A stretch of 64,000 nucleotides of DNA, taken from the NCBI RefSeq assembly GCF_001639065.2, contig NZ_LQXO02000014.1:326-64325 (forward strand), given 5' to 3'. Below are positions 31,284 through 41,817 of this stretch, piece by piece (within the stretch, counting starts at the first letter, position 1; each line of letters opens with the position of its first letter). The notes beneath the pieces are model-generated. The model saw nothing but the letters and a program-made list of their open reading frames with translations. It made no database searches and was not told the DNA's origin. Both the position numbers and the translations under genes were made by a program. Source of the stretch: Vibrio barjaei (lineage in GTDB: Bacteria; Pseudomonadota; Gammaproteobacteria; Enterobacterales; Vibrionaceae).

Positions 31284-32627
31284 TTACTCACCAGCGACTT
31301 TCATTGACTCCAACAGGATAGAGCCCGTTTGAATTTGTGATCGCGTTTCCACATCACTGCCAACTGCCACAATTTGCTTGAACATTTGAGCTAGATTACC
31401 AGCAACGGTAATTTCCGAAACTGGGTATTGGATTTCTCCATTTTCGACCCAGAATCCTGCTGCACCGCGAGAGTAATCACCAGTAACGATATTTACCCCT
31501 TGCCCCATCACTTCGGTTACCAGCAAGCCAGTGCCAAGCGTTTTCAACATAGCATCAAAATCTTGCCCCGTTGATTTAACAAACCAGTTGTGAATACCTC
31601 CAGCATGCCCTGTTGGCGTCATCTTCAGTTTGCGCGCAGCGTAACTGGTCAACAAGTAGGTCGCCAACTTACCGTCAGTGATAATATCTAAATCTTGTGT
31701 TGCCACCCCTTCGTTATCAAACGGACTAGATGCTAAGCCTTTAAGTAGGTGAGGTTTTTCTTCAATAGCGAACCAATCTGGCAGAATCTGCTCACCCAGT
31801 TTATCTAACAAGAACGACGACTTACGGTATAAATTACCGCCGCTAATCCCCATCACTAAGTGTCCCATAAGGCCAGTCGCAACATCGTTGGCAAAAAGCA
31901 CTGGGTATTGACCCGTTTTGACTTTTCTAGGGTCTAGACGCTCAACTGTTTTGATAGCAGCCTTCTCACCGACCGACTCTGGTGTCCACAAATCATCACG
32001 GTGACGAGCAAGGGTATAACTGTAATCACGCTCCATATCGCCATTTTGGCCTTGGCCAATGACGCTACAGCTAATGCTATGACGGCTAGACGCATAACCG
32101 GCCAAGAGGCCATGAGAGTTACCATAGACCTTAACGCCATAGTGGCTGTCGTAACTGGCGCCATCACTCTGCTTTATTTTGTCACTGTAAGCTAATGCTG
32201 CTTTCTCAGCAGCAATCGCTTTTTGCGCAGCCACATCGGGATTTGGCTCATCTGGATGGAAGAGATCAAGGTCTGGGATATTCGTTACCAACAACTCTTT
32301 TGGAGCTGGCCCTGCAAATGGGTCTTCGGAGGTGTACTGGGCAATATCCAGTGCAGCAGCTACCGTTTGTGCAATGGCCTTTTCACTCAAGTCAGAGGTT
32401 GACGCACTGCCCTTACGCTGCCCACGATATACCGTGATACCCAGCGCACCGTCACTATTAAACTCTACGTTCTCCACTTCACACATGCGCGTGGAGACGC
32501 TCAAGCCAGTGCTTTTAGTAATAGCGACCTCAGCAGCATCTGAATTTACTGAAGCCATATCCAGCGCTTTAGCAACAGCGGCTTCTAGCTCAGCTTGCTG
32601 CTGAGCAACTTGCTCTCTTACATCCAT
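31284..32627 (-). CDS. pmbA: Metalloprotease PmbA (TldE)
   Basis: Partner of TldD in a heterodimeric protease that processes modified peptides (microcin B17) and degrades CcdA. The 447 aa match PmbA (E. coli 450), with the family blocks [39 protein letters not shown] and [18 protein letters not shown] near the C-terminus. TldE lacks the HExxH zinc motif, which resides in TldD, and none is seen here. Divergent from darP. Confidence 0.96.
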   Translation of the reverse strand: MDVREQVAQQQAELEAAVAKALDMASVNSDAAEVAITKSTGLSVSTRMCEVENVEFNSDGALGITVYRGQRKGSASTSDLSEKAIAQTVAAALDIAQYTSEDPFAGPAPKELLVTNIPDLDLFHPDEPNPDVAAQKAIAAEKAALAYSDKIKQSDGASYDSHYGVKVYGNSHGLLAGYASSRHSISCSVIGQGQNGDMERDYSYTLARHRDDLWTPESVGEKAAIKTVERLDPRKVKTGQYPVLFANDVATGLMGHLVMGISGGNLYRKSSFLLDKLGEQILPDWFAIEEKPHLLKGLASSPFDNEGVATQDLDIITDGKLATYLLTSYAARKLKMTPTGHAGGIHNWFVKSTGQDFDAMLKTLGTGLLVTEVMGQGVNIVTGDYSRGAAGFWVENGEIQYPVSEITVAGNLAQMFKQIVAVGSDVETRSQIQTGSILLESMKVAGE

Positions 32628-32745
32628 AATTCATCTAACTTTTATCGTTTAATTGAGACTAGAATAACAAGGTTTTCGCATTCTCCCCAGATTTCTTGCT
32701 AAAATAGCCAATATTCGTAATGAGATAGTGATATAGGCAGTAAAC

Positions 32746-33273
32746 ATGGCCCGTAAAAATCAGAAAGCACCTTGGGAAGAGGAAGAAGAAATCATTTGGG
32801 TAAGCAGAACCGAAATGAAAAACGACATGGAAGAGTTGCAAAAACTCGGTGAAGAGTTAGTTGAACTAAAGCCTGCTGTGTTGGATAAGTTTCCTCTTAG
32901 TGAAGATCTGAGAGAAGCGGTCGCCGATGCCCAGCGCTTCAAGAACGAAGCTCGACGTCGCCAATTGCAATATATTGGTAAGCTGATGCGCACCGAAGAT
33001 CCTGAGCCAATTCAAGCGGCTCTAGACCGCGTACGTAACAAACACTCACAATCTACTGCAGCACTTCATAAACTTGAGCAACTGCGTGATCGTATTGTGG
33101 AACAAGGTGACGAGGCTATCGCGGATGCACTTGAGCTGTACCCGAACCTCGACCGTCAACGTCTACGCCAACTTGCTCGTCAAGCCAACAAAGAAAAGAA
33201 AGCAGGAAAGCCTGCCAAAGCATTCCGTGAAATTTTCCAAGTGCTTAAACACGAAGAAGAACAAGAGTTCTAG
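32746..33273 (+). CDS. darP: Ribosome biogenesis factor DarP (YjgA)
   Basis: Dual-action ribosomal maturation protein that associates with late 50S assembly intermediates. The 175 aa are all-helical and highly charged; hallmarks are [36 protein letters not shown] and the [13 protein letters not shown] box. The position divergent from pmbA is conserved with E. coli. Confidence 0.95.
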   Translation: MARKNQKAPWEEEEEIIWVSRTEMKNDMEELQKLGEELVELKPAVLDKFPLSEDLREAVADAQRFKNEARRRQLQYIGKLMRTEDPEPIQAALDRVRNKHSQSTAALHKLEQLRDRIVEQGDEAIADALELYPNLDRQRLRQLARQANKEKKAGKPAKAFREIFQVLKHEEEQEF

Positions 33274-33295
33274 CTTCAACGCTCAATTAACGACC

Positions 33296-33324
33296 ATAAA
33301 GGCAGCATAAGCTGCCTTTTTTAT
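33296..33324. terminator. Terminator between darP and thiQ
   Basis: AAAGGCAGC/GCTGCCTTT stem with a 4-nt loop followed by TTTTA on the plus strand; A residues on the other side let it serve the convergent thiBPQ operon too. Confidence 0.85.
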
Positions 33325-33336
33325 ATCCTTAGAACT

Positions 33337-34041
33337 CTAGTGAGCCGCTTTTACAAACCGCGCGAGCTCTTGATTGTCATGCTGCGTCGTCAAAGCCGTG
33401 ATGTCCCCTTCAGCAGTGATGATGCCATGACTAAGGTAAGCAAACCGGTTGGCAATGGCTCTAGCATCACTAAGATGATGTGTCACCATAATGACGGTCG
33501 CTTGCTTTTCTTGAGCTAGAGAGTGAACTACCGACAGCATCTCTTTACGAAGCACCGGATCTAACGCCGAAAACGGTTCATCAAGTAACCAAATATAGTG
33601 AGGCTGAACAAAGCAACGAGCTAAAGCCACTCGCTGCCTCTGCCCACCGGAAAGCTCAGACGGTAAGCGCTGGATCTTATCAATAAGACCCACTTTGTCT
33701 GCCGCATCTCGCACTTGCTGTTGATCTTCTGCAGTTAGTTTAAGGGCTGGATTGAGTCCTAAAGCAATATTATCGAACACTGAAAGGTGCTCGAATAAGT
33801 TGTGCTCTTGAAACAACATAGACAAAGGCCGCTGGTGAGGCTGCTTAGATTGAATCTCTTCATCATCGACAGATATCGTTCCCGATTCAGGCTGACAAAA
33901 CCCCGCTATAAGCGCCAACAATGTCGATTTACCAGCACCACTGGGCCCAATCAACGCCAACACATCACCTTTTTCTACTGAGATAGAGAACCGAAACCAA
34001 TCACTGTGGTAGCGATAGTCGACATGATCCATTGTTAACAT
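33337..34041 (-). CDS. thiQ: Thiamine ABC transporter ATP-binding protein ThiQ
   Basis: ATPase of the thiamine/TPP importer. The 234 aa have Walker A GPSGAGKSTLL, Q loop SMLFQEHNLFEH, signature LSGGQRQRVALARCF, Walker B WLLDEPFSALDP and switch VTHHLSDA. Its ATG overlaps the thiP stop by one base. Last gene of a TPP-riboswitch operon. Confidence 0.95.
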   Translation of the reverse strand: MLTMDHVDYRYHSDWFRFSISVEKGDVLALIGPSGAGKSTLLALIAGFCQPESGTISVDDEEIQSKQPHQRPLSMLFQEHNLFEHLSVFDNIALGLNPALKLTAEDQQQVRDAADKVGLIDKIQRLPSELSGGQRQRVALARCFVQPHYIWLLDEPFSALDPVLRKEMLSVVHSLAQEKQATVIMVTHHLSDARAIANRFAYLSHGIITAEGDITALTTQHDNQELARFVKAAH

Positions 34042-35639
34042 TATGATCTCTCTCGCTCGGTCGATACAGGTCGTAACAACGACTCCGTTAAGGTAAATAC
34101 ACCAATACTCAATATAAACAGCACCAGAGATACTACAGCCGCAGCTTGCAATTGATAGCTGCCCATCAGCTGATATAAGTAAAGCGGTAAGGTATTAAAG
34201 TTCTGACTACCAAATAGCGCGATAACAGTAAGATCGCCCATGGAAAGGACAAAGCTAATCGAGAAAGCATGCAATATCGGTGCGCGGATTGCTCTCCATT
34301 CCATTAACCAAAATCGTCGAATGCCACGCAGTCCTAAACTTTGCCAAAGCAGGTGATATTGCTTGGCTAACCTCAACATTGGCTGATTAAGTGTTTTGAT
34401 AACATACGGCAGCGCCATCAAAGCATTCACAGCGACAACGATCCCAAAGGCAAGACTAAACACATTGGTCATTCCTCGAAGCATTAGAAAAGTCGCTGTG
34501 CTCAATACCAACGCGGGTGTCACCAAAATAACCGTACCAACAAACTCCACGCCATCCGCACGGCCATAGTGAGACTTTATTCGTAACATTCGCGAACTAC
34601 TCAATAGCACAATGCCAACCACTAACGCGATACTAGCAGCCATGATTGCCACTTGTAACGAGGTCATAACTGCTGACCAAAACTTGCTATCGGCAAGCAC
34701 TGACCACAATTTCTCATTCAGTCCACTTGCAACAATGGCAATAAGTGGCGGGATGACCAGTATTAAGGTTGCCATGATCCAAAAGCTATCCCAGCATTTT
34801 TTCAACCATGAGTCTTGAGGTTGAATCGTGGGCATGTCGCTATAATTGGTTTTGCCCTCCAAGTCTCGACTAAATTTGCCAATAAACAGCACCAGTAGTG
34901 CGCAAATTAACATTTGCCACAATGCCAGAACCGCTCCGGTTTGTAGGTCAAAATCAAACTTGATCGCTTGATAAATCGCTAATTCAATCGTAGTGGCTTT
35001 CGGGCCGCCACCTAGCGCCATGACGGTAGCAAAACTGGTAAAACACAACATGAAGACTAAGCCAATAACATGAGGTAAATGTGCTTTTAGTCGTGGCCAC
35101 TCCACCAATCTAAAACACTGCCAGCTATTCATTCCCAAGTGCAGTGCTAACTTGCGCTGCTCTAGTGGAACACTTTCTATCGTCACTAATAGCAAACGAG
35201 TTGCAAAAGGCAAATTAAAGAATACGTGTGCCAGCAAAATGCCGTTTAAACCATAGAGAGAAAACGGCATAGAATCATTCGAAGTGAGCCACCATTGAGC
35301 AATAACGCCTTGATTGCCATAAATGGCGACAATGCCAAACACGCCGACCAGTACTGGCATCACCAACGTGGTCGCAAACAATTTGAGCAGCCATGATCTT
35401 CCCCAAAAATGGCGACGAGAAAACGCATGTGCCACTGGGATAGCAAGCCCTACACTTAGCAACGTTGATAGACTTGCTTGCCAAAAGCTAAATTTGGCTA
35501 CGTGCTGGTAGTATGGGTCAGTAAACAGCAGACCAATATCAGTCATTGACGAGTAGGAAAGCAGTGTCCACAACGAAGCCAGCACATATATAGCAATGAG
35601 CAAAGCAATCGCTAAACCTGATTTTGGTATTTGGGTCAC
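34041..35639 (-). CDS. thiP: Thiamine ABC transporter permease ThiP
   Basis: Membrane subunit with two fused BPD_transp_1 permease halves, about 12 helices. I place the start at the GTG at 35639 (peptide VTQIPKSGLAIALLIAIYV), because GAGG lies five bases upstream; this gives 532 aa, near E. coli ThiP (536). A GTG at 35681 would add a polar 14-residue stretch without a ribosome site. Each half contains a coupling-loop EAA-like segment (SVPLEQRKLALHLGMNSWQ; AKQYHLLWQSLGLRGIRR). Confidence 0.94.
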   Translation of the reverse strand: MTQIPKSGLAIALLIAIYVLASLWTLLSYSSMTDIGLLFTDPYYQHVAKFSFWQASLSTLLSVGLAIPVAHAFSRRHFWGRSWLLKLFATTLVMPVLVGVFGIVAIYGNQGVIAQWWLTSNDSMPFSLYGLNGILLAHVFFNLPFATRLLLVTIESVPLEQRKLALHLGMNSWQCFRLVEWPRLKAHLPHVIGLVFMLCFTSFATVMALGGGPKATTIELAIYQAIKFDFDLQTGAVLALWQMLICALLVLFIGKFSRDLEGKTNYSDMPTIQPQDSWLKKCWDSFWIMATLILVIPPLIAIVASGLNEKLWSVLADSKFWSAVMTSLQVAIMAASIALVVGIVLLSSSRMLRIKSHYGRADGVEFVGTVILVTPALVLSTATFLMLRGMTNVFSLAFGIVVAVNALMALPYVIKTLNQPMLRLAKQYHLLWQSLGLRGIRRFWLMEWRAIRAPILHAFSISFVLSMGDLTVIALFGSQNFNTLPLYLYQLMGSYQLQAAAVVSLVLFILSIGVFTLTESLLRPVSTERERS

Positions 35640-35763
35640 AATAACCTCAATGGAAAAGTAGACACGATAACGGTTCGTCACACCAGTGAAACTCTGGTGC
35701 AGTATTAGCTTGCCCCTGCCTGCGCAGGGGCGATAATCTGCAGATTTTCTTAGATGGCCAATA

Positions 35764-36762
35764 CTACTTAATCAGCGCAGACTGCCATTCGCGAATCCAA
35801 GCTTTACGGTTTTTCGCCACTTCATCTGGACTAAATGTCAGCGCCTCACTTGGAATGGTTAAGCTATCAAAACCTTCAGGCAACTTGCTCTCAACAACAG
35901 GATACATCCAGTTGCCTGTTGGGATTTTTGATTGAAAGTCTTCTGAGACGATAAATTGCATAAATTCATCAGCTAACTTTTGCTTGTCACTGCTGGCCAC
36001 TTTTGCTGCCACTTCCACTTGAGTGTAATGGCCTTCTGAAAAGTCTGCGGCTACAAATCGCTTATCTTGCTCGGCAATAATATGGTAGGCCGGAGAGGTG
36101 GTGTAAGAGAGTACCAAGTCAGATTCTCCCTCAAGGAACATAGAGTACGCTTCCGACCAACCTTTGGTCACAGTTACGGTCTTTTTCGCTAGCTTTTGCC
36201 ATGCTTCACTGGAGTCATCACCATAAACAGACTTCATCCAAAGTAAGAGCCCTTGTCCTGGTGTAGAAGTGCGCGGATCTTGATAAATCACCTTAAGGTC
36301 ATCACGTTGCTCAACCAGCTCTTTCAGGCTTTTCGGTGGATTCTTTACCTTTTCTTTGTTGTAAACAAACGCAAAATAACCGTAATCGAAAGGAACAAAA
36401 ACATCGTCACTCCAGCCGTTGGGTAACTCAAGCGCAGAAAGGTCAGCCTTGTGTTTAGCCAACAAGCCAGAGGCTTTCGCTTCACTCATTAAGTTATTAT
36501 CGAGACCAAGTACGACATCAGCTTGGGAGCTGGAGCCTTCTAGACGCAGGCGGTTTAGAATCGAGACACCATCATCTAGCGCAACAAAGTTAAGATCGCA
36601 TCCACATTTAGCTTCAAATGCTTTTTCAATCGCCGGACCAGGGCCCCAATCTGAAGCAAATGAGTCATAGGTATAAACGGTAAGCGTATTCGCCACAGCG
36701 AGTTGAGAGGCACTTAGAAGTGTCGTTGCCAAAGCAAGTTTAGCGAGTTGATGTACTTTCAC
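35764..36762 (-). CDS. thiB: Thiamine-binding periplasmic protein ThiB
   Basis: Binds thiamine, TMP and TPP in the periplasm for ThiPQ. The 332 aa begin at GTG (AAGGAT eight bases upstream) with a signal peptide (LALATTLLSASQLAVA), then NTLTVYTYDSFASDWGPGP, the typical mature start of TbpA/ThiB. LVLSYTTSPAYH and the closing RKAWIREWQSALI are also family-like. First gene after the TPP riboswitch; a ~125-bp gap precedes thiP. Confidence 0.95.
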   Translation of the reverse strand: MKVHQLAKLALATTLLSASQLAVANTLTVYTYDSFASDWGPGPAIEKAFEAKCGCDLNFVALDDGVSILNRLRLEGSSSQADVVLGLDNNLMSEAKASGLLAKHKADLSALELPNGWSDDVFVPFDYGYFAFVYNKEKVKNPPKSLKELVEQRDDLKVIYQDPRTSTPGQGLLLWMKSVYGDDSSEAWQKLAKKTVTVTKGWSEAYSMFLEGESDLVLSYTTSPAYHIIAEQDKRFVAADFSEGHYTQVEVAAKVASSDKQKLADEFMQFIVSEDFQSKIPTGNWMYPVVESKLPEGFDSLTIPSEALTFSPDEVAKNRKAWIREWQSALIK

Positions 36763-36827
36763 TGGTTCTATCCTTAGATATATATTTTTATATTATATGA
36801 TCCAGAAAAAGCCTCCATAGAACGGAG

Positions 36828-36920
36828 TTCTCATCCCTACGCCAGCATTATCTGGATCAGGTATACGGGTGTCAGGTATTACCTTCTCTCAGCACCACTG
36901 CTAGTGCACCCCGTGAGTCA
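36828..36920 (-). promoter_or_regulatory. TPP riboswitch (THI element)
   Basis: On the minus strand the leader reads CGGGGTGC, then GCTGAGA, then ACCTGATCCAGATAATGC and CTGGCGTAGGGATGAGA, the conserved cores of P1-P2-P4 of the TPP aptamer. A small CTCC/GGAG hairpin followed by GCTTTTT at about 36806-36826 could be the expression platform (weak terminator); the thiB start is ~65 nt further on. When TPP is abundant, thiBPQ should be switched off. Confidence 0.95.
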
Positions 36921-37000
36921 CAACCTTTAGAAAGCGAATTGTAACCCTTTCGTCACAGATTCGCCAAATCTATCCCTAAACTCGTTTGATTGATGTGGAT

Positions 37001-37621
37001 TTATCGCTGATCGTAGCCCCAACGAGGCACGAGAGTTTGGTCAATACCCATATGGTCAAGCACACGAGCCACAATGAAATCGACTAAGTCCTCAATAGAT
37101 TCTGGCTGATGATAAAAACCAGGCGCAGCTGGCATGATGGTCACCCCCATTTGCGAAAGTTTGTGCATGTTTTCCAGATGTATGGTTGAAAATGGCGTCT
37201 CGCGTACCACTAAGAGAAGTTGACCACGCTCTTTCATTACCACATCAGCAGCACGTTCAATTAAGTTATCGGACATCCCATGAGCAATCGCAGCCACACT
37301 GCCAGCCGAACATGGGCAGACAATCATCTGTTTAGGCGCTGCTGACCCAGAAGCCACTGGTGAAAACCAATCTTCTTTACCACATACCACCAGCTTATCT
37401 GGCGAGCAATTCAGTTTTTGTACTAGTGCTTTGTGCGCGGCATCTGGCCCGCTCGGCAGTTTTATATTATGTTCTGTCGCCAACACTACTCTCGCAGCGG
37501 AAGAGATCAATAAGTACACGGTGTAATCTTGAGCTAACAAACACTCAAGGAGGCGCATCCCATAAGGAGCGCCAGATGCACCAGTAAATGCCAGCGTGAT
37601 CGCTTTCTCTACGGGTTTCAT
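37001..37621 (-). CDS. ubiX: Flavin prenyltransferase UbiX
   Basis: Makes prenylated FMN, the cofactor for UbiD decarboxylase in ubiquinone synthesis. The 206 aa belong to the flavoprotein (HFCD) fold: [17 protein letters not shown] at the N-terminus, [26 protein letters not shown], and [20 protein letters not shown] near the end. Its ATG overlaps the mpl stop by one base, so it is coupled to mpl. Confidence 0.95.
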   Translation of the reverse strand: MKPVEKAITLAFTGASGAPYGMRLLECLLAQDYTVYLLISSAARVVLATEHNIKLPSGPDAAHKALVQKLNCSPDKLVVCGKEDWFSPVASGSAAPKQMIVCPCSAGSVAAIAHGMSDNLIERAADVVMKERGQLLLVVRETPFSTIHLENMHKLSQMGVTIMPAAPGFYHQPESIEDLVDFIVARVLDHMGIDQTLVPRWGYDQR

Positions 37622-38970
37622 TACGCTAATGCCTCTAATAATTTTTGATGAATACCACCAAAGCCACCATTACTCATCACCAGAATTTGATCGCCTGGTT
37701 GAGCCTGTTCAACAATGGCCTGCACCAGCTCATCAATAGAGTCACTCACTTTGGCAGGTTGCGAGCATGAGTGAGCAATCTCTTCTACTGACCAATCAAT
37801 ATTGTCGGGTTGGAATAAGAATACCGCATCGGCTTCAGTGAGCGACTGCGCTAACGTCTCTTTGTGCACGCCGCGTTTCATGGTGGCACTACGTGGCTCT
37901 AAAACAGCTAGGATTCGCTGCTTGCCAACTTTGTTACGCAAACCGCCTAAAGTCAGTTCAATTGCCGTTGGATGGTGGGCAAAATCATCGTATACCGTTA
38001 CTTGATTCACTTCGCCCTTCAGCTCCAAACGTCGCTTGGTATTGATAAACTTGCCTAATGCTTCGCAAGCAAGATCCGGAGTCACGCCAACATGTCTTGC
38101 TCCAGCAATAGCCATAAGGGCGTTATCGACATTATGGTCACCCACAAGCTCCCACTGCACTTCTCCTACTTTGCTGCCATGTAGGTACACTTCAAAATGC
38201 GAACCATCACGCTTTAACTTGTGAGCATGCCAATCAGCATTCTCTCCCGTGTGTTCCACTTCGCTCCAGCACCCTCTTCCTAGCACGTCACTCAACGCTT
38301 TATCTTTGCGCGGCGCAAGAATGCGGCCGTTTCCAGGAACAGTGCGGACTAAATGATGGAATTGTCGTTTGATGGCTTCAAGATCGTCAAAAATATCCGC
38401 ATGATCGAACTCAAGGTTGTTCATAATGAGAGTGCGTGGATGGTAGTGAACGAACTTAGAACGTTTGTCAAAAAAAGCGCTGTCATACTCATCCGCTTCC
38501 ACTACGAAAAACATAGATTCACCCAAACGAGCTGATTGACCGAAGTTGCCTAATACCCCACCAACTAAGAAACCCGGTTGATAACCACAATCTTCAAGAA
38601 TCCAACTTAACATGCTGGATGTGGTAGTTTTTCCATGAGTCCCTGAAACAGCCAGCACCCAGCGATCATGCAAAAGAAACTCTTGTAACCACTGTGGGCC
38701 AGAGGTGTATTTCAGGTTATGGTTAAGCACGTACTCAACGCAAGGGTTGCCACGACTCATCGCGTTACCAATGACGACAAGATCTGGAGCAGGATCGAGC
38801 TGAGCTGGGTCAAATCCTTCAATAATCTCTATGCCTTCCGACTCCAATAATGTGCTCATTGGTGGATAAACGTTAGCATCACTGCCTGTAACTCGGTGTC
38901 CCAACTGCTGGGCCAATACCGCAGCGCCTCCCATAAAGGTACCGCAAATACCCAGAATATGAATGTGCAT
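37621..38970 (-). CDS. mpl: UDP-N-acetylmuramate:L-alanyl-gamma-D-glutamyl-meso-diaminopimelate ligase
   Basis: Cytoplasmic murein-recycling enzyme that ligates recovered tripeptide to UDP-MurNAc. The 449 aa show the Mur ligase layout: N-terminal [20 protein letters not shown] with GSDANVYPP, central P-loop [32 protein letters not shown] and the C-terminal [11 protein letters not shown] block. The EADEYD motif and GICGTFMGG distinguish Mpl from MurC. It is divergent from fbp, as in E. coli. Confidence 0.96.
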   Translation of the reverse strand: MHIHILGICGTFMGGAAVLAQQLGHRVTGSDANVYPPMSTLLESEGIEIIEGFDPAQLDPAPDLVVIGNAMSRGNPCVEYVLNHNLKYTSGPQWLQEFLLHDRWVLAVSGTHGKTTTSSMLSWILEDCGYQPGFLVGGVLGNFGQSARLGESMFFVVEADEYDSAFFDKRSKFVHYHPRTLIMNNLEFDHADIFDDLEAIKRQFHHLVRTVPGNGRILAPRKDKALSDVLGRGCWSEVEHTGENADWHAHKLKRDGSHFEVYLHGSKVGEVQWELVGDHNVDNALMAIAGARHVGVTPDLACEALGKFINTKRRLELKGEVNQVTVYDDFAHHPTAIELTLGGLRNKVGKQRILAVLEPRSATMKRGVHKETLAQSLTEADAVFLFQPDNIDWSVEEIAHSCSQPAKVSDSIDELVQAIVEQAQPGDQILVMSNGGFGGIHQKLLEALA

Positions 38971-39177
38971 AGTTCGCTCTCTTAACTCTTTGCGTCTAAT
39001 TTTACGCTATTGTCGCTATATATACCCAAAGCGTGCGTCAAAAGCGAGAAAGTTAGCGGTTAGGGAAATAAATGTGATATTCATCATACAAAAAGGAGCA
39101 TGTCAGGGTTACTTCATTACCATTAAAAAGTTCTGCCACCTACAATACACATGTGTGTTGATGAATACCCCCAATAA

Positions 39178-39193
39178 ACGCAATCGTTTGGTT
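39178..39193. promoter_or_regulatory. LacI/PurR-type operator candidate before fbp
   Basis: ACGCAATCGTTTGGTT matches the PurR consensus ACGCAAACGTTTGCGT at 13 of 16 positions and keeps the central CAA-CG-TTG shape shared by LacI-family regulators. It lies about 60 bp before the fbp ATG in the mpl-fbp divergent gap. The binding factor is not proved. Confidence 0.45.
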
Positions 39194-39252
39194 GCTACAT
39201 TTCTCTCACACATTACCCCCAAGAAAATAAGCAGAAAAGTTAAGGATATAAC

Positions 39253-40266
39253 ATGTCTGAAATGCGCACCCTTGGCGAATTCATTGTTGAGAAACAAACT
39301 GATTTCCCCCACGCTAGCGGTGATTTATCTTCCCTTTTGTCTTCGATTCGACTCGCTGCCAAAATCGTAAACCGAGAAATTAACAAGGCTGGCCTTGCTG
39401 ATATTACTGGTTCTGTAGGCTCTGAAAACGTTCAAGGTGAAGCTCAACAAAAACTCGATGTCTATGCCAACGACAAATTTAAAGCCGCTTTGGAAGCGCG
39501 TGACCAAGTTTGTGGCGTTGCCAGTGAAGAGGAAGATGAGGCAGTAGCCTTTAACAAAGAGCTCAACAAAAATGCCAAATACGTCGTACTAATGGACCCA
39601 CTTGATGGCTCATCGAACATTGATGTCAATGTATCAGTAGGTACCATCTTCTCTATCTATCGTCGCGTTTCACCGGTCGGTACTCCTCCGACTCAAGAAG
39701 ACTTCCTACAACCAGGTAACAAGCAAGTTGCAGCAGGCTATGTGGTGTACGGCTCGTCGACTATGTTGGTTTATACCACGGGTAAAGGCGTTAACGGATT
39801 TACTTACGACCCATCGATCGGCACCTTCTGCCTATCTCATGAAAATATGATGATCCCTAAAGATGGCACCATCTATTCCATTAACGAAGGCAACTATATT
39901 CGCTTCCCTATGGGCGTGAAAAAGTACATCAAGTACTGCCAAGAGAATGTGCCTGAAGAGAAGCGTCCGTACACGTCCCGCTACATTGGCTCCTTGGTCT
40001 CTGACTTCCACCGTAACCTTCTTAAGGGCGGCATCTACTTGTACCCAAGCACTCAAAGTCACCCAAGTGGTAAACTGCGCCTACTATATGAGTGCAACCC
40101 AATGGCTTTCATCATGGAGCAAGCAGGTGGCTTAGCATCGGATGGCACTCAGCGTATCATGGACATCAAACCTACCGAACTCCACCAGCGAGTCCCATTC
40201 TTCGTCGGTTCAAGCCGAATGGTTGAAAAGGTCGAGTCTTTCCTAGAAGAATATAAAAACCAATAA
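39253..40266 (+). CDS. fbp: Fructose-1,6-bisphosphatase class 1
   Basis: Gluconeogenic phosphatase, Mg-dependent and AMP-inhibited in the family. The 337 aa (E. coli 332) include the metal site [20 protein letters not shown], an upstream SEEEDEA, and the substrate-site [31 protein letters not shown] precedes the ATG. It is followed by ppa, a gene pair conserved in vibrios. Confidence 0.97.
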   Translation: MSEMRTLGEFIVEKQTDFPHASGDLSSLLSSIRLAAKIVNREINKAGLADITGSVGSENVQGEAQQKLDVYANDKFKAALEARDQVCGVASEEEDEAVAFNKELNKNAKYVVLMDPLDGSSNIDVNVSVGTIFSIYRRVSPVGTPPTQEDFLQPGNKQVAAGYVVYGSSTMLVYTTGKGVNGFTYDPSIGTFCLSHENMMIPKDGTIYSINEGNYIRFPMGVKKYIKYCQENVPEEKRPYTSRYIGSLVSDFHRNLLKGGIYLYPSTQSHPSGKLRLLYECNPMAFIMEQAGGLASDGTQRIMDIKPTELHQRVPFFVGSSRMVEKVESFLEEYKNQ

Positions 40267-40271
40267 CTTCG

Positions 40272-40300
40272 AAGTGCCTCTCAATAGAGGCACTTTTTGT
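40272..40300 (+). terminator. Terminator after fbp
   Basis: AAGTGCCTCT/AGAGGCACTT stem with a 4-nt loop followed by TTTGTTTT, directly after the fbp stop. Confidence 0.9.
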
Positions 40301-40397
40301 TTTAAAACTAACCAAGTATACTCTTTGTAAACGATTCGTGTTTCAGCCCTCTATTCCCTCCTCAAAGGAATAATGAATAAAGAAAAGGAAAGTCAAA

Positions 40398-40928
40398 ATG
40401 AGCTTGAACAATGTCCCTGCAGGTAAATCATTGCCTGATGATATCTATGTAGTGATTGAAATCCCTGCCAATGCCGATCCAATTAAGTACGAAGTCGACA
40501 AAGACTCTGGTGCTGTTTTCGTTGACCGCTTTATGTCAGCACCTATGTTCTACCCATGTAACTATGGTTACGTAAACGAGACGCTTTCTCTTGATGGTGA
40601 TCCGGTTGACGTGTTGGTACCGACACCTTATCCGTTGATGCCTGGTTCAGTAATTCGTTGCCGTCCAGTAGGCGTACTTAAGATGACCGACGAATCTGGT
40701 GAAGATGCAAAAGTCTTTGCCGTTCCTCATAGCAAGCTTTCTAAAGAATACGACCACATTCAAGATGTAGGTGATATCCCTGAGCTACTCAAAGCCCAGA
40801 TCACGCAGTTCTTTGAGCGCTATAAAGAACTCGAAGCGGGTAAGTGGGTCAAAGTCGATGGCTGGGCCGATGTTCAAGCAGCAAGAGAAGAGATAGAAAC
40901 TTCCTTTGAGCGCGCTAAGTCGAAATAA
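40398..40928 (+). CDS. ppa: Inorganic pyrophosphatase (family I)
   Basis: Hydrolyses pyrophosphate and drives biosynthetic reactions. The 176 aa match E. coli PPase (176), with the metal-binding [15 protein letters not shown], substrate residues in [16 protein letters not shown] and [19 protein letters not shown] precedes the ATG. Confidence 0.98.
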   Translation: MSLNNVPAGKSLPDDIYVVIEIPANADPIKYEVDKDSGAVFVDRFMSAPMFYPCNYGYVNETLSLDGDPVDVLVPTPYPLMPGSVIRCRPVGVLKMTDESGEDAKVFAVPHSKLSKEYDHIQDVGDIPELLKAQITQFFERYKELEAGKWVKVDGWADVQAAREEIETSFERAKSK

Positions 40929-40943
40929 CGCTCGCTGAATACA

Positions 40944-40974
40944 TGAAAAAGCTCTCTAAATTAGAGAGCTTTTT
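40944..40974. terminator. Bidirectional terminator after ppa
   Basis: AAAAAGCTCTCTAA/TTAGAGAGCTTTTT hairpin with tracts on both sides, between ppa and the convergent lipoprotein gene. Confidence 0.9.
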
Positions 40975-40996
40975 ACGTAGGCTTAGAATAAAGGAG

Positions 40997-41353
40997 CTAA
41001 TAGCCGTAGCGACCACGAGATGCTTTGCCATTGTTATACCAGGTTCGAAAAGTCGGTTTGATCTCATCACAGATGCCGCGATACATTTCTCCTCGTTTTC
41101 CCAAGATGCTCGGGTCTTGTTGACAGTACTCAATGCGACCTTCCTCATAACCGATAGAATAGGCTTGATATAAATCTTCCGTGAAATCTATGGTGGTTGA
41201 AGATTGTAACTGTTGAGTCGAGAGTTTCTCATACCCTATAAGAGCTTGCTCTTGACCGTACTGCTGCCAGTCTTGAGGTAATACAGAAGTAAGAGAAATG
41301 TGTTGAGCACAACCCGATATGATTAGTAAGCCAATGATAAATAATAGCCTCAT
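40997..41353 (-). CDS. DUF2799-type lipoprotein (second copy)
   Basis: A 118-aa protein with a lipoprotein signal (LLFIIGLLIISGCAQ, lipobox ISGC, lipidated Cys15), then a short domain typical of DUF2799: DWQQYGQEQALIGY, YQAYSIGYEEGRIEYCQQDP, and RGEMYRGICDEIKPTF. The function of the family is unknown; the two Cys (EYCQQ, GICDE) may form a disulfide. It shares its layout with the gene just upstream (41376-41726), so the two appear to be tandem duplicates. The residue after the Cys is Ala, consistent with outer-membrane sorting. Confidence 0.8.
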   Translation of the reverse strand: MRLLFIIGLLIISGCAQHISLTSVLPQDWQQYGQEQALIGYEKLSTQQLQSSTTIDFTEDLYQAYSIGYEEGRIEYCQQDPSILGKRGEMYRGICDEIKPTFRTWYNNGKASRGRYGY

Positions 41354-41375
41354 AAGATACCTCCAGCCCTAATTG

Positions 41376-41726
41376 CTAGCGCTTAGCGCGAGCATTTTTG
41401 CCACGCCAATACTCATCGAGATACATTCGGTCTATATCGTTACAAATACCATAATAGATTTTTCCATTTCGCCCTAAGACAAACGGATCTTGTTTGCAGT
41501 ATTCGCTTTTACCTTCTTGATATCCTTTGAGGTACGCTTTGTATTGGCTAGTCGTGACGTCTGGTATTTTAGAGCGCAGTTTCGTTTCTGGTTCAACAAC
41601 ATAGCCCTTCAACGCCCATTGCTCGCCAAACTGTTGCCAACTCATATCACTCTTGTCAGTGGGAGGCTGTAGTTGGACACAACCCGCTAACAGCCCTCCA
41701 ATTATTAACAACAACCAAGGCCTCAT
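41376..41726 (-). CDS. DUF2799-type lipoprotein (first copy)
   Basis: A 116-aa lipoprotein with signal LLLIIGGLLAGCVQL (lipobox LAGC) followed by SWQQFGEQWALKGY, YKAYLKGYQEGKSEYCKQDP and NGKIYYGICNDIDRMY. The aligned motifs (WQQ-G-A--GY, Y-AY--GY-EG--EYC-QDP, YGIC) match the downstream neighbour 22 bp away, so this is a divergent tandem pair, probably co-transcribed. Function unknown; DUF2799 assignment by motif memory. Confidence 0.8.
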   Translation of the reverse strand: MRPWLLLIIGGLLAGCVQLQPPTDKSDMSWQQFGEQWALKGYVVEPETKLRSKIPDVTTSQYKAYLKGYQEGKSEYCKQDPFVLGRNGKIYYGICNDIDRMYLDEYWRGKNARAKR

Positions 41727-41817
41727 ATTACCCTCTCTATTCCGCTTGTTACTTCATTAGTATACGAGAAAAAGTGCAAATCGATTACGTTATGCGGCGG
41801 CGCTGAGACCGCTCGCA

